DNA of 64,000 bases, taken from assembly GCF_001718195.1 (NCBI RefSeq), contig NZ_MCNV01000018.1, positions 1 to 64,000 on the forward strand, written 5' to 3'. Shown here piece by piece: positions 23,624 to 33,112 of this stretch (within the stretch, counting starts at the first letter, position 1; each line of letters opens with the position of its first letter). A program made the position numbers and the translations under genes. A model generated the notes under the pieces. It did not search any database. It saw only the letters and a list, made by a program, of their open reading frames with translations, and had not been told where the DNA came from. The stretch is from Paraburkholderia nodosa (GTDB lineage Bacteria > Pseudomonadota > Gammaproteobacteria > Burkholderiales > Burkholderiaceae).

Positions 23624-25132
23624 ATGAGCGAGAAGGACATGGTGGACCTGTGTGTCATCGGCGGCGGCATCAACGGCGCGGGTATCGCGCGCGATGCGGC
23701 GGGCCGCGGGCTGTCGGTAATGCTGTGCGAGAAGGACGATCTCGCGCAGGGCACGTCGTCGCGTTCCGGCAAGCTGGTTCATGGCGGCCTGCGTTATCTG
23801 GAGTACTACGAATTCCGGCTCGTGCGCGAGGCGCTGATCGAGCGCGAAGTGCTGCTCAACGCCGCGCCGCACATTATCTGGCCGCTGCGTTTCGTGCTGC
23901 CGCACAGTCCCGGCGATCGTCCCGCCTGGCTCGTGCGCACGGGCCTGTTCCTGTACGACCATCTTGGCGGCCGCAAGAAGCTGCCGGGCACGCGCTCGCT
24001 CGATCTGTGGCGTAACCCCGAAGGAGCGCCGATCAAGGACGAGTACCGCAAAGGCTTCGAGTATTCCGACTGCTGGGTCGATGACGCGCGCCTGGTGGTG
24101 CTCAACGCCGTCGATGCCGCCCGGCGCGGCACCGAAGTGCTCACGCGCACCGCGTTCGTTTCGGCGCGGCGCGAGGGCGGGACGTGGCGCGTGGAACTGC
24201 GCGACGCGCGCAACGGTGCGACGCGGGTGGTGAGCGCGCGGGCGCTGGTCAACGCGGCCGGACCCTGGGTTTCCGAAGTGATCGGGCGCGCGGGCGCGCA
24301 GTCGACGCGCAAGGTGCGGCTCGTCAAGGGTAGCCATCTCGTCACGCCGAAGTTCTGGGAAGGTCCGCATTCCTACCTCGTGCAGAACCACGACAAGCGC
24401 GTGATTTTCATCAACGCGTACGAAGGCGACAAGGCGCTCATCGGGACGACCGACGTCGCCTGGGATGGTGCGCCGGAAACGGTGGCGATCACGAACGACG
24501 AGATCGACTATCTGCTCTCGGCGGTAAACCGCTATTTCAAGCATCCGTTGCGCAAGCAGGACATCGTGGAGACATTCTCGGGCGTGCGCCCGCTCTACGA
24601 CGACGGCAAGGGCAATCCGTCGGCGGTCACGCGCGATTACGTGTTCGACCTCGACGTTAGCGGTGGTGCTCCGCTCCTGAACGTCTTCGGCGGCAAGATC
24701 ACCACCTTCCGCAAGCTCGCCGAGCACGCGTTGCAAAAGCTGCAGCCGACCTTCCCGAAGATGGGCGCGGACTGGACCGCAGCCGCGACGCTGCCGGGTG
24801 GCGACATCGAAGGCGCCGACGTGCCGCGTTTCATGGCGAGACTTCAGGCGCAGTACGAATGGCTGCCGCGTGACCTGTTGCGCTATTACGTGCAGACGCA
24901 CGGCACGCTGACGGCCCGGGTGATCAACGGCGCGACCTCGCTTGCCGGTCTGGGCCAGCAATTCGGGCCGAGCTTCTATGAGGCGGAGGCACGTTATTTG
25001 ATGGCTAACGAATGGGCTGAGTCGGCCGACGACCTGCTCACGCGGCGCACCAAGCACGGCTTGCACATGAGCGCCGCGCAAAAGGCCGCCTTCGGCGTCT
25101 GGCTCGACGGCCTCGTCAGGAAATCCGCGTAA
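23624..25132 (+). CDS. eryB: Erythritol-phosphate dehydrogenase-like FAD enzyme (EryB)
   Basis: A 502-residue GlpD-family flavoenzyme, matching EryB length. The FAD motif LCVIGGGINGAGIARDAAG is at residues 8-26, followed by GTSSRSGKLVHGGLRYLE and, near 350-365, NVFGGKITTFRKLAE. EryB oxidises L-erythritol-4-phosphate to L-3-tetrulose-4-phosphate and passes electrons to the respiratory chain. ATG 23624 is preferred over ATG 23612 because a GGA lies 7 bases upstream of it. It follows eryA by 20 bases. Plain glycerol-3-phosphate dehydrogenase activity is the main alternative; the context argues for the tetritol role. Confidence 0.83.
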   Translation: MSEKDMVDLCVIGGGINGAGIARDAAGRGLSVMLCEKDDLAQGTSSRSGKLVHGGLRYLEYYEFRLVREALIEREVLLNAAPHIIWPLRFVLPHSPGDRPAWLVRTGLFLYDHLGGRKKLPGTRSLDLWRNPEGAPIKDEYRKGFEYSDCWVDDARLVVLNAVDAARRGTEVLTRTAFVSARREGGTWRVELRDARNGATRVVSARALVNAAGPWVSEVIGRAGAQSTRKVRLVKGSHLVTPKFWEGPHSYLVQNHDKRVIFINAYEGDKALIGTTDVAWDGAPETVAITNDEIDYLLSAVNRYFKHPLRKQDIVETFSGVRPLYDDGKGNPSAVTRDYVFDLDVSGGAPLLNVFGGKITTFRKLAEHALQKLQPTFPKMGADWTAAATLPGGDIEGADVPRFMARLQAQYEWLPRDLLRYYVQTHGTLTARVINGATSLAGLGQQFGPSFYEAEARYLMANEWAESADDLLTRRTKHGLHMSAAQKAAFGVWLDGLVRKSA

Positions 25133-25179
25133 GCAGGCGGGCCCCAACCCCGAGGCAACCCATAGGACACGAGACGAAC

Positions 25180-26112
25180 ATGGCATTCACACTCGCACTG
25201 AACACGAATCCGCTGGTGAACCGCTTCGCGGAGCCGGCCGACCTGATCGATGCCATTGCGCACGACATGAAGATCCGTGACGTGCAGTTGACTCACGAGT
25301 TCATCAATCCGTCGTGGCCGGCAGCAACGACACGCAGGCTGACGCGCGAGATGCGCGCGTCGATGACGCGTACCGGCGTGCGCATCACGTCGGGCATGAC
25401 GGGGCCATACGGGCGGCTGAATCACTTCGGTCATCCGGATGCCGATGTACGCCGCTATTACGTCGACTGGTTCAAGACCTTCGCGGATATCACCGCCGAC
25501 CTGGGCGGCGATTCGATCGGCACGCAGTTCGCCATCTTCACCTACAAAGACTTCGACGACCGGGCGCGCCGCGATGCGCTGATTCAAACCGCGATCGATT
25601 GCTGGGCCGAAGTCGCCGAACATGCGAAGGCGGCGGGGCTGAAATACGTGTTCTGGGAACCCATGTCGATCGGCCGCGAGTTCGGCGAGACCATCGCCGC
25701 GTGCATGGCGCTGCAGGACAAGCTGAGCGCCGCGAACATGGCGATTCCCATGTGGATGATGGCCGATATCGACCACGGCGACGTCACGAGCCCCAATCCC
25801 GACGACTTCGATCCGTATGCGTGGGCGCGCGCCGTGCCGCGGGTGTCGCCGATCATTCACATCAAGCAGTCGCTGATGGACAAGGGCGGTCATCGTCCTT
25901 TCACCGCCGAGTTCAACGCGCGCGGCCGCATTCAGCCCGAACCGCTGATCAAGGCGCTGCACGAAGGCGGTGGACGCGACAACGAGATCTGCCTCGAGCT
26001 GTCGTTCAAGGAGCGCGAGCCGACCGACCGCCAGGTCGTCGAGCAGATCGCCGAATCCGTGGCGTTCTGGGCGCCGCATTTCGATTCCGGCGTTGCCGAT
26101 CTGAATATCTGA
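25180..26112 (+). CDS. eryC: Tetrulose-4-phosphate racemase-like TIM-barrel protein (EryC)
   Basis: A 310-residue protein of the xylose-isomerase-like TIM-barrel superfamily. Candidate metal or substrate residues lie in FWEPMSIGRE (Glu, about 165), MWMMADIDHGD (Asp/His, about 191), IIHIKQS (His, about 227) and LELSFKERE (Glu, about 270). EryC was once taken for a dehydrogenase, but Brucella work (Barbier et al. 2014) showed that it racemises L- to D-3-tetrulose-4-phosphate. Position directly after eryB and before the isomerase genes fits this role. Confidence 0.82.
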   Translation: MAFTLALNTNPLVNRFAEPADLIDAIAHDMKIRDVQLTHEFINPSWPAATTRRLTREMRASMTRTGVRITSGMTGPYGRLNHFGHPDADVRRYYVDWFKTFADITADLGGDSIGTQFAIFTYKDFDDRARRDALIQTAIDCWAEVAEHAKAAGLKYVFWEPMSIGREFGETIAACMALQDKLSAANMAIPMWMMADIDHGDVTSPNPDDFDPYAWARAVPRVSPIIHIKQSLMDKGGHRPFTAEFNARGRIQPEPLIKALHEGGGRDNEICLELSFKEREPTDRQVVEQIAESVAFWAPHFDSGVADLNI

Positions 26113-26124
26113 GGAGATCCGACG

Positions 26125-27147
26125 ATGCACGGCGCGAGGACACAGAAACTGATCAACGACGGCGACGCCGCCGTCGACGAGATGCTGGAAGGCATCATGG
26201 CTGCCCACGGCGATCTGCTCACGCGCAACGACAGTGCGCCGCGCGCGATCGTCGCACGCAACGGGCCGCGCGCCGGCAAGGTGGCGCTCGTGATCGGCGG
26301 CGGATCGGGCCATGAGCCGACGTTTCTGGGCTTCGTCGGCAAGGGGCTGGCCGACGCGGCGGTGATCGGCAACGTCTTCGCGTCGCCGCCGCCGCAACCT
26401 GCCGTGGATGCCGCGCTCGCCGCGCATGGCAGCGCGGGCGTGCTGTTCATGTACGGCAACTACGCCGGCGACGTGATGAATTTCGACATGGCCACCGAGA
26501 TGCTCGAACTCGAGGGCGTCGAGGCGCGCACGGTGCTGACGACCGACGACATCGCCTCGGCGCCGCGCGAGAAGCGCGCAACGCGCCGCGGCGTGGCGGG
26601 CAACGTGTTCATCTTCAAGGCGGCGGGCGCCGCTGCCGATCTGATGATGCCGCTCGACGAGGTGGAGCGCGTGGCGCGTCATGCCAACGCGCGCACCTAC
26701 ACATTGGGGGTGGCGCTCGCGCCGTGCTCACTGCCGCAAACGCGGCGTCCGAACTTCGAGATCGCGGCCGGTGAAATGGAAATCGGCATGGGCATTCACG
26801 GCGAGCCGGGCATGCGCCGCGAGACGCTGCGCACGGCCGACGCGATCACCGACGAAATCATGGATGCGATCCTCGCCGAGATGGACGCCGCAAAGGGCGA
26901 TCGCGTTGCCGTCCTCGTGAACTCGCTCGGCTCCACGCCGCTCATGGAGTTGTACATCCTCAACCGCCGCGTGGCGCAGCGGCTCAAGGATGCGGGGCTC
27001 GTGGTGCATCGCACGCTGGTCGGGCCGCTTTGCACGTCGCTCGAAATGGCGGGCGCGTCGATCACCGTGATGCATCTGGACGATGAACTTCAGCGCCTCA
27101 TCGATCACCCGTGCGAATGCGCGATGTTTCAGCAGAGGGCTGCATGA
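26125..27147 (+). CDS. dhaK: Dihydroxyacetone/erythrulose kinase, DhaK-type subunit
   Basis: A 340-residue DhaK-type protein. It has VIGGGSGHEPTFLGFVGKG (residues about 52-70) and the covalent substrate-binding His in MGIHGEPGM (about residue 226). DhaK binds a short ketose through this His as a hemiaminal, and DhaL supplies the phosphoryl group. A ribosome site GAGGAG precedes ATG 26125. It overlaps dhaL by ATGA. The usual substrate is dihydroxyacetone; in Mycobacterium smegmatis related kinases phosphorylate D- or L-erythrulose, and a tetrulose substrate fits this operon better. No DhaM phosphotransferase gene is present. Confidence 0.85.
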   Translation: MHGARTQKLINDGDAAVDEMLEGIMAAHGDLLTRNDSAPRAIVARNGPRAGKVALVIGGGSGHEPTFLGFVGKGLADAAVIGNVFASPPPQPAVDAALAAHGSAGVLFMYGNYAGDVMNFDMATEMLELEGVEARTVLTTDDIASAPREKRATRRGVAGNVFIFKAAGAAADLMMPLDEVERVARHANARTYTLGVALAPCSLPQTRRPNFEIAAGEMEIGMGIHGEPGMRRETLRTADAITDEIMDAILAEMDAAKGDRVAVLVNSLGSTPLMELYILNRRVAQRLKDAGLVVHRTLVGPLCTSLEMAGASITVMHLDDELQRLIDHPCECAMFQQRAA

Positions 27148-27797
27148 CGCCCGCGCTGACGACCGCCGATATGGCGCGCCTGTTCCGCGAACTCGCGGAC
27201 GCCATCGCGAAGGCGCGCGACGAGCTGTGCCGGCTCGATGGCGCGATCGGCGACGCGGACCACGGTATCGCCATGGAGCAGGGCTTCACTGCCGCCTCGA
27301 AAGCGATCGAGGTGCTGCCGGCGGACGCCACGCTCGCAGATCAGTTGAACGCGGCGGCCAAGGGTTTCCTGAACGCGGTGGGCGCTTCGTCGGGACCGCT
27401 TTATGCCACCGCGTTCATGCGTGCGGCCAAGCTTGCCGGTGCGCGGCAGGCACTGCCACTGAACGAGGCGCCAGGCCTGATCGTCGCGATGGCAGAAGGC
27501 ATCCGCTCGCGCGGCCGGGCCGAAGTCGGCGAAAAGACCATGGTCGACGCCTGGGCGCCCGCTGCGGAGGCGATCGAACACGGCATGGAGGAGGGCTTGC
27601 CGGTGCGCGAGATCATGACGCGCGCGGGCGAGGCGGCAACGGCGGGCGCCGAATCGACGATCGCGATGGTCGCGACCAAGGGTCGGTCGTCGCGTCTCGG
27701 TGAACGCAGCATCGGGCACATGGACCCGGGCGCGGCGTCGGCCGCGATGGTGGTGAATGTGATCGTAGAAAACTGGAGGAGACATGGCACGGATTGA
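27144..27797 (+). CDS. dhaL: Dihydroxyacetone/erythrulose kinase, DhaL-type nucleotide subunit
   Basis: A 217-residue DhaL-type protein. The Mg-nucleotide site is seen in RLDGAIGDADHGIAMEQGF (about residues 30-48), whose three Asp residues coordinate magnesium, and MDPGAASAAM near 195. In PTS-type systems DhaL keeps bound ADP and needs DhaM. In ATP-type kinases this domain is normally fused to DhaK and exchanges ATP. Here the domains are separate yet no DhaM is encoded nearby, so the phosphate donor is unclear. ATG 27144 overlaps the dhaK stop. Confidence 0.85.
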   Translation: MTPALTTADMARLFRELADAIAKARDELCRLDGAIGDADHGIAMEQGFTAASKAIEVLPADATLADQLNAAAKGFLNAVGASSGPLYATAFMRAAKLAGARQALPLNEAPGLIVAMAEGIRSRGRAEVGEKTMVDAWAPAAEAIEHGMEEGLPVREIMTRAGEAATAGAESTIAMVATKGRSSRLGERSIGHMDPGAASAAMVVNVIVENWRRHGTD

Positions 27798-27848
27798 ATG
27801 GGCAGACGGCCGGCAAAGCCGCCGTACCGACGCAACGGAGGTGAGCCA

Positions 27849-28505
27849 ATGAGCGCCATTGCTCCATCGACGAAGGGTCACGGCGGGCACAAGGCTCGCC
27901 TCGTGATCGAAGTGGTGTTGCTGGTGATTTTGCTGGTTGCGATGGCGATGAGCACGAAGGTCGTGAAGATCGGCTCCAGCGCGGACTCGCAGACCCAGGA
28001 ATTCGAACCGGCCGCCTACGGCAAGAAGCAATTTCCGAAAACTCAGGCCGCCATCGAAAAGCGCGCAATCGATGCCGCCACGCTGGCCGCGGCTATCGCC
28101 AAGGATCAGGACGCGGCGGGCAAGCAGTACGGTGTGGCCGGCGGCGGCGTGGGGCCCGAGATGTCGGTGAAATTCACCGGTGTAGCGGGCAAGGACGATG
28201 CGGGCGTGTACGAAGTGAAGGTGCCGGGTTTGCCTGACTCGCTGGTCGTGCGCGTGCAAACAGGACCGGCAATCAACGGCACGGATCTGCGCGACGCCAC
28301 CGGCGACATCAGCTTCGGCCAGTTCACCAATCAGATCGACTATCAGAACGCCGGCTACGCGATCAATGCGGAAATGAAGAAGAAGGTCCTATCGAAAATC
28401 GATACGACCAAACTGACCGGCAAGACCGTCTCGGTCGTCGGCGTATTCCAGCTGATCAATCCGAACGGCTGGCTCGTCACTCCTGTGAAGCTGGACGTCA
28501 AATGA
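27849..28505 (+). CDS. DUF2291 family membrane-anchored protein
   Basis: A 218-residue protein with one N-terminal transmembrane segment (LVIEVVLLVILLVAMAM, about residues 17-33) and a soluble, probably periplasmic, domain. It has no lipobox Cys. The family is recurrently found beside sugar/polyol ABC transporter genes, including rhizobial ery loci, but its function is not established; a helper role in uptake is a guess. Good ribosome site GGAGG before ATG 27849. Its stop overlaps the ABC ATPase start (ATGA). Confidence 0.8.
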   Translation: MSAIAPSTKGHGGHKARLVIEVVLLVILLVAMAMSTKVVKIGSSADSQTQEFEPAAYGKKQFPKTQAAIEKRAIDAATLAAAIAKDQDAAGKQYGVAGGGVGPEMSVKFTGVAGKDDAGVYEVKVPGLPDSLVVRVQTGPAINGTDLRDATGDISFGQFTNQIDYQNAGYAINAEMKKKVLSKIDTTKLTGKTVSVVGVFQLINPNGWLVTPVKLDVK

Positions 28506-30058
28506 ACACCGCGACCCCTATCACGACACCTGCCGCAACGAAGGACGGCGTCCTGCTGTCCGCGCGCAACATCGTCAAGTCTTACGGCGGCGTGCATGCC
28601 CTGAAGGGCGTGAATTTCGAGATCCATCGCGGCAAGGTCACGACGCTGTTCGGCGAGAACGGCGCAGGCAAGTCGACCCTGATGAAGATCCTGTCCGGCG
28701 TGGAAAAGCCCACGTCGGGTGAGATCGAACTCGACGGCGAGCGGGTCGCCTTCGCCTCGTCGAGCGATGCACGCGATCACGGCATTTCGATCATTCACCA
28801 GGAGTTGAGCCTCGCGCCCAATCTGAGCGTGCGCGACAACATCTTCATGGGCCGCGAGCTGCGCACGCCGACCGGCGTGGACTTCGCCGAAGAGGCGCGC
28901 CAGACGCAGGCACTGATGGTCGACCTCGAAGAAGAGATCGACCCGATGACGCTGGTCCACGACCTGCGCCTCGGCCAGCAGCAGGTGGTCGAGATCGCAC
29001 GTGCGCTCTCGGTCGATTCGCGCATCCTCATCATGGACGAGCCGACTTCCGCGCTGAGTGCCTCCGAGGTCGAGGTGCTCTTCAAGGTGATTCGCGACCT
29101 GACGAGCCGCGGCGTGTCGATCGTGTACATCTCGCACCATCTCGAAGAGGCGTTGCAGGTCACGGACTACGCCGTGGTCCTGCGCGACGGCAGGATCACC
29201 GCCACGGCGCAGCGCAAGGACATCGACCTCGGCTGGATCGTGCGCAACATGGTCGGCGAGAATTTCGATCTCGGCTCGCCGCCGACGGGTTACGCGTTCG
29301 GCGACGTCGCGCTCGACATCGACGACATCAGCGTCGCCGACGAATCGGGCACGGGCACCTCGGTGGTCGATCATCTGTCGCTCGAGGTGCGCGCGGGCGA
29401 GATCGTCTGCATCTACGGCTTGATGGGTGCGGGCCGCACGGAACTGCTCGAAGCGGTGGCCGGCCGCACGCACCTGCCTGTCACGGGCGGCAAGGTGCTG
29501 CTCGAAGGCGAGGACATGGCGTCGCTGAGCATTGGCGAGCGCATCGCGAAGGGCCTCGTGCTGGTGCCGGAGGACCGGCAGCGCGATGGCCTCGTGCCGA
29601 CCATGAGCGTGGGCTCGAACATGTCGCTCGCGAGCATCCGCTCCTTTGTGAAGGGGTTCCTGATGTCGGCTGGCGCCGAGCGCGAACTCGTGGGCGAATC
29701 GATCCGCAACGTGCACGTCAAGACCTCGGGAGCGGGGGCGTCGATCCGCTCGCTCTCGGGCGGCAATCAGCAAAAGGTGGTGATCGGCAAGATGCTGGCG
29801 ACCGGGCCGAAAGTCATCCTGCTCGACGAACCCAGCCGCGGCATCGACATCGGCGCGAAAGCGGAGGTGTTTCGCCTGCTCGCGGAGAACGCGAAGCAAG
29901 GTCTGGCCGTGGTCTATTCGACTTCGGAAGTCGGGGAGTGTCTGAGCGTCGCGCACCGCATCATCGTCATGCGGCGCGGCAAGATATCGGCCGAATTCGG
30001 ACCGGATGCCAACAAGGACGACATCATGGCCGCCTCGGGCGAAGCCGTGGTTGTCTGA
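28502..30058 (+). CDS. eryE: Polyol ABC importer, tandem ATPase (EryE-like)
   Basis: A 518-residue ATPase with two ABC domains, as in ribose/xylose-type importers. Domain 1 has Walker A GENGAGKST (about 58) and signature RLGQQQVVEIARAL. Domain 2 has the degenerate Walker A GLMGAGRTE (about 308) and signature LSGGNQQKVVIGKM, typical of this class. It energises uptake with EryF and EryG. It starts inside the DUF2291 stop codon and is followed by the permease gene after 27 bases containing AGGAG. Confidence 0.88.
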   Translation: MNTATPITTPAATKDGVLLSARNIVKSYGGVHALKGVNFEIHRGKVTTLFGENGAGKSTLMKILSGVEKPTSGEIELDGERVAFASSSDARDHGISIIHQELSLAPNLSVRDNIFMGRELRTPTGVDFAEEARQTQALMVDLEEEIDPMTLVHDLRLGQQQVVEIARALSVDSRILIMDEPTSALSASEVEVLFKVIRDLTSRGVSIVYISHHLEEALQVTDYAVVLRDGRITATAQRKDIDLGWIVRNMVGENFDLGSPPTGYAFGDVALDIDDISVADESGTGTSVVDHLSLEVRAGEIVCIYGLMGAGRTELLEAVAGRTHLPVTGGKVLLEGEDMASLSIGERIAKGLVLVPEDRQRDGLVPTMSVGSNMSLASIRSFVKGFLMSAGAERELVGESIRNVHVKTSGAGASIRSLSGGNQQKVVIGKMLATGPKVILLDEPSRGIDIGAKAEVFRLLAENAKQGLAVVYSTSEVGECLSVAHRIIVMRRGKISAEFGPDANKDDIMAASGEAVVV

Positions 30059-30085
30059 TCGAAGCAATGCCAGGAGACATTCAAC

Positions 30086-31177
30086 ATGAACCATGCCGCC
30101 AAAACACCGAGATCCAGTCGCTTCGGCGGAGAAGGGCTTGACTTCGGCAAGATCCTGCTCGAAGGACGTGCGTTTTTCGCGCTGATCGCCATCGTCATTA
30201 TCTTTTCCTTTCTGTCACCAAATTATTTCGCACTAGAAAACTTCCTGACGATGGCCTCGCACGTGGCCATTTACGGGATCCTTGCGATCGGCATGCTGCT
30301 CGTGATCATCAACGGAGGGATCGACCTCTCGGTCGGCTCCACGCTCGGACTCTCCGGTGTCGTCGCGGGATTCTTCATGCAGGGCGTGACGCTGAACATG
30401 CTCGGCGTCGTGGTGTATCCGCCGGTCTGGGTGGTGGTCGTGCTGTGCTGCGCGCTCGGCGCGCTCATCGGCCTCGTCAACGGGGTTCTGATCGCGCGCT
30501 TCCGGGTGCCGGCCTTCGTCGCCACGCTCGGCGTCATGTATGTCGTGCGCGGGTTCGCACTGCTGATGACCAACGGGCTCACCTACAACAACCTCGGTGG
30601 ACAGGCAGACCTGGGCAATACCGGTTTCGACTGGCTTGGTTTCGACCGGCTGTTCAACGTGCCGGTGGGCGTGCTGATTCTGGTGGCGATCGCAGTGCTC
30701 TGCAGCATCATGCTCAATCGCTCGGCATTCGGCCGCTGGCTCTACGCCTCGGGCGGCAATGCCCGCGCGGCGGAACTCTCCGGCGTGCCGGTAAAGCACG
30801 TGCAGATCAGCGTGTACATGCTCTCGGGCATCTGCGCGGCGATCGCCGGTCTGATTCTCTCCTCGCAGCTCACCTCCGCCGGTCCGACGGCGGGCACGAG
30901 CTACGAGCTGACGGCCATCGCGGCCGTGGTGATCGGAGGCGCGTCGCTGATGGGCGGCACCGGCAATATCCGCGGCACGCTGCTCGGCGCATTCGTGATC
31001 GGCTTTCTGTCCGACGGTCTCGTGATCATCGGCATTTCATCTTACTGGCAAACCGTATTCACCGGCGCGGTCATTGTCCTCGCGGTGTTGCTGAACGCCA
31101 TTCAATATCGCCGCCGTGTCAAGCGTCCCGCGCCGACCGGTGGACAACTGGCTTCTTCGCAAGGCGGCAAGGCCTGA
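30086..31177 (+). CDS. eryF: Polyol ABC importer, permease (EryF-like)
   Basis: A 363-residue permease of the ribose-type (carbohydrate uptake 2) class with about 8-10 hydrophobic segments. Family marks are IINGGIDLSVGSTLGLSGV (about residues 74-92), LVNGVLIARFRVPAFVATLG, and the C-terminal AIAAVVIGGASLMGGTGNIR. It forms the membrane channel with EryE. Substrate is inferred to be a tetritol from the operon. Confidence 0.88.
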   Translation: MNHAAKTPRSSRFGGEGLDFGKILLEGRAFFALIAIVIIFSFLSPNYFALENFLTMASHVAIYGILAIGMLLVIINGGIDLSVGSTLGLSGVVAGFFMQGVTLNMLGVVVYPPVWVVVVLCCALGALIGLVNGVLIARFRVPAFVATLGVMYVVRGFALLMTNGLTYNNLGGQADLGNTGFDWLGFDRLFNVPVGVLILVAIAVLCSIMLNRSAFGRWLYASGGNARAAELSGVPVKHVQISVYMLSGICAAIAGLILSSQLTSAGPTAGTSYELTAIAAVVIGGASLMGGTGNIRGTLLGAFVIGFLSDGLVIIGISSYWQTVFTGAVIVLAVLLNAIQYRRRVKRPAPTGGQLASSQGGKA

Positions 31178-31246
31178 GCCATACGGCCGGCAAGCGAGAA
31201 GTGAATTGACGCTTTTCACCATCATCCACTGAGGCGGAGACAACTC

Positions 31247-32197
31247 ATGACCTTCAAGACAAAGACCACGATCCTTGCGGCCCTGGCCCTGGCCGCACCC
31301 TTGTTCGCCGGACAGGCTCAAGCCGCCGGCCTCATCAGCATCATCGTCAACGATCCTGCGAACCCGTACTGGCTGGCCGAAGGCAACATCGCTTCTGCCG
31401 AAGCCAAAAAGCTCGGCTACACCGCGAATGTTTCCGCGTCGAAGGGCGACACGAATACCGAGAGTCAGCAGATCGACACCGCCATCACCAACAAGTCGGT
31501 CGCGATCATTCTCGACCCGGCCAACGCGAGCGGTTCGGTTGGCGCCGTGAAGAAGGCGATCGCCGCGAAGATTCCGGTGTTCCTCGTCAATGCGGAAATC
31601 AATCAGCCGGGCCTCGCCAAGGCGCAGCTGGTTTCGAACAACGCTCAAGGCGCCGCCCTGGGCGCCCAGCAATGGGTCAAGGACGTCGGCTCGAAAGACA
31701 ACTACGTCGAACTGCTCGGCGCGCCGTCCGACAACAACGCCGCGACGCGCTCGAACGGCTACAAATCGGTGCTGAGTCAGTATCCGGATCTGAAGATGGT
31801 GGGCTCGCAAGTGGCCAACTGGGATCGCACACAAGGTTTCAACGCCACGCAGAGCCTGATGCAGGCGCATCCGGACGTTATCGGTGTCATCAGCGGCAAC
31901 GACGAAATGGCGCTCGGCGCGATCGCCGCGCTCAAGCAGGCAGGCAAGCTCAAGAGCGTGAAGGTCGGCGGCTTCGACGGTTCGCCCGCAGCAGTCGACG
32001 CGGTCAAGGCCGGCGAGTTGCAATACACCGTGCTGCAGCCGGTCGCCGAGTTCTCGGCCAAAGCGGTGCAGGAAGCAGACCAGTACCTGAAAACCGGCAA
32101 GACGGGCGCATCGAGCGAGAAGCAGCTGTTCGATTGCGTGCTGATCACCAAGGCGAACGCGTCGAAGTACACCGCGCCGTTCGTGCTGTCGAAGTGA
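31247..32197 (+). CDS. eryG: Polyol ABC importer, periplasmic binding protein (EryG-like)
   Basis: A 316-residue periplasmic sugar-binding protein of the ribose-binding fold. The signal peptide ends in FAGQAQA (about residue 26). The mature part begins AGLISIIVNDPANPYWLAE and contains SGNDEMALGAIAALKQAG and VGGFDGSPAAVDAV, typical of this group. It captures the polyol for EryEF. A good spacing and GGCGGAG precede ATG 31247. Confidence 0.88.
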   Translation: MTFKTKTTILAALALAAPLFAGQAQAAGLISIIVNDPANPYWLAEGNIASAEAKKLGYTANVSASKGDTNTESQQIDTAITNKSVAIILDPANASGSVGAVKKAIAAKIPVFLVNAEINQPGLAKAQLVSNNAQGAALGAQQWVKDVGSKDNYVELLGAPSDNNAATRSNGYKSVLSQYPDLKMVGSQVANWDRTQGFNATQSLMQAHPDVIGVISGNDEMALGAIAALKQAGKLKSVKVGGFDGSPAAVDAVKAGELQYTVLQPVAEFSAKAVQEADQYLKTGKTGASSEKQLFDCVLITKANASKYTAPFVLSK

Positions 32198-32307
32198 GTT
32201 GACTGGCGTATTGATCACTGTGCCGGACTGGCGGGTCGAGCCGCTCCCGCCGGTTCCGGCGCGACATGCGCTGTGAGACGTGAGCGCATAGACGCAACAA
32301 GGTAACC

Positions 32308-33069
32308 ATGACTGATTCCCTCTTTTGGGTCGGCACGAGCTGGAAGATGAACAAGACGCTGGCGGAAGCGATCGCTTTTGCCGAGCGCATGTTTGCCAGC
32401 CCCGACGACCCGCGAATTCAGTGCTTCGTGATTCCGCCTTTCACCGCGATTCGGGAAGTCAAATCCATTCTTGCGGAGACCGACATCAAGGTCGGCGCGC
32501 AAAACATGCACTGGGCCGAGCACGGCGCCTGGACCGGTGAGATAGCGCCGCCGATGCTGGTCGATTGCGGCATGGACCTGGTCGAACTCGGTCATTCCGA
32601 ACGGCGCGAGCATTTCGGCGAAACTGACGACACCGTTGGCCTCAAGGTCGAGGCGGCCGTGCGCCATGGGCTGACGCCGTTGATCTGTGTTGGCGAGACG
32701 CTCGCCGACAAGCAAAGCGGCCGCGCTGCAGAAGTGCTGGCTGGCGAGGTCCGCGCTGCGCTGGCAAGACTCAGTACGGAACAGCGCGCAGCGCCGATTC
32801 TGCTCGCGTACGAGCCGGTGTGGGCCATTGGCGAACGTGGTGTTCCCGCCAGCCCCGAGTACGCCGATGCGCGACAGGCGGAAATCATTCAGGTCGCGCA
32901 GGCGATTCTCGGCCGCCGCATCCCGTGCCTGTACGGCGGCTCGGTCAACCCCGACAACTGCGCGGAGCTCACCGCCTGCCCGAATATCGACGGGCTCTTC
33001 ATCGGCCGTTCGGCGTGGGATGTGAGCGGGTATCTGGACATATTGAAGCGCGTCGGGGCAGTGCTCTGA
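32308..33069 (+). CDS. eryH: Triose-phosphate-isomerase-like tetrulose-4-phosphate isomerase (EryH)
   Basis: A 253-residue TIM-family protein. It keeps the catalytic Lys in GTSWKMNKT (residue 13), His in LGHSERRE (about 97), Glu in AYEPVWAIG (about 169), and the phosphate loop YGGSVNPDN. The N-terminal motif is GTSWKMN instead of the GNWKMN of housekeeping TpiA, a difference shared by the TpiA2/EryH branch as I recall it. EryH converts D-3-tetrulose-4-phosphate to D-erythrulose-4-phosphate. Position between the ABC genes and eryI fits. It is unlikely to be the cell's main triose-phosphate isomerase. Confidence 0.85.
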   Translation: MTDSLFWVGTSWKMNKTLAEAIAFAERMFASPDDPRIQCFVIPPFTAIREVKSILAETDIKVGAQNMHWAEHGAWTGEIAPPMLVDCGMDLVELGHSERREHFGETDDTVGLKVEAAVRHGLTPLICVGETLADKQSGRAAEVLAGEVRAALARLSTEQRAAPILLAYEPVWAIGERGVPASPEYADARQAEIIQVAQAILGRRIPCLYGGSVNPDNCAELTACPNIDGLFIGRSAWDVSGYLDILKRVGAVL

Positions 33070-33112
33070 CCTCGATGCGGGCTTGCCAACCCTTATTCTC
33101 AAGGAGATCGTC

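Noticed and set aside
28355..30094. A 579-codon antisense frame over the eryE ATPase gene
   Set aside because: The plus strand has clear Walker and signature motifs; the antisense frame is His/Arg/Asp-rich with no recognisable domain. Similar long antisense frames at 7158-8894, 11403-13232, 14764-16236, 21246-23078, 23600-25186 and 49819-51585 were dropped for the same reason.
32308..33069. Housekeeping triose-phosphate isomerase
   Set aside because: The N-terminal motif and its position inside an ery-type operon next to an RpiB-like gene fit the EryH branch better.
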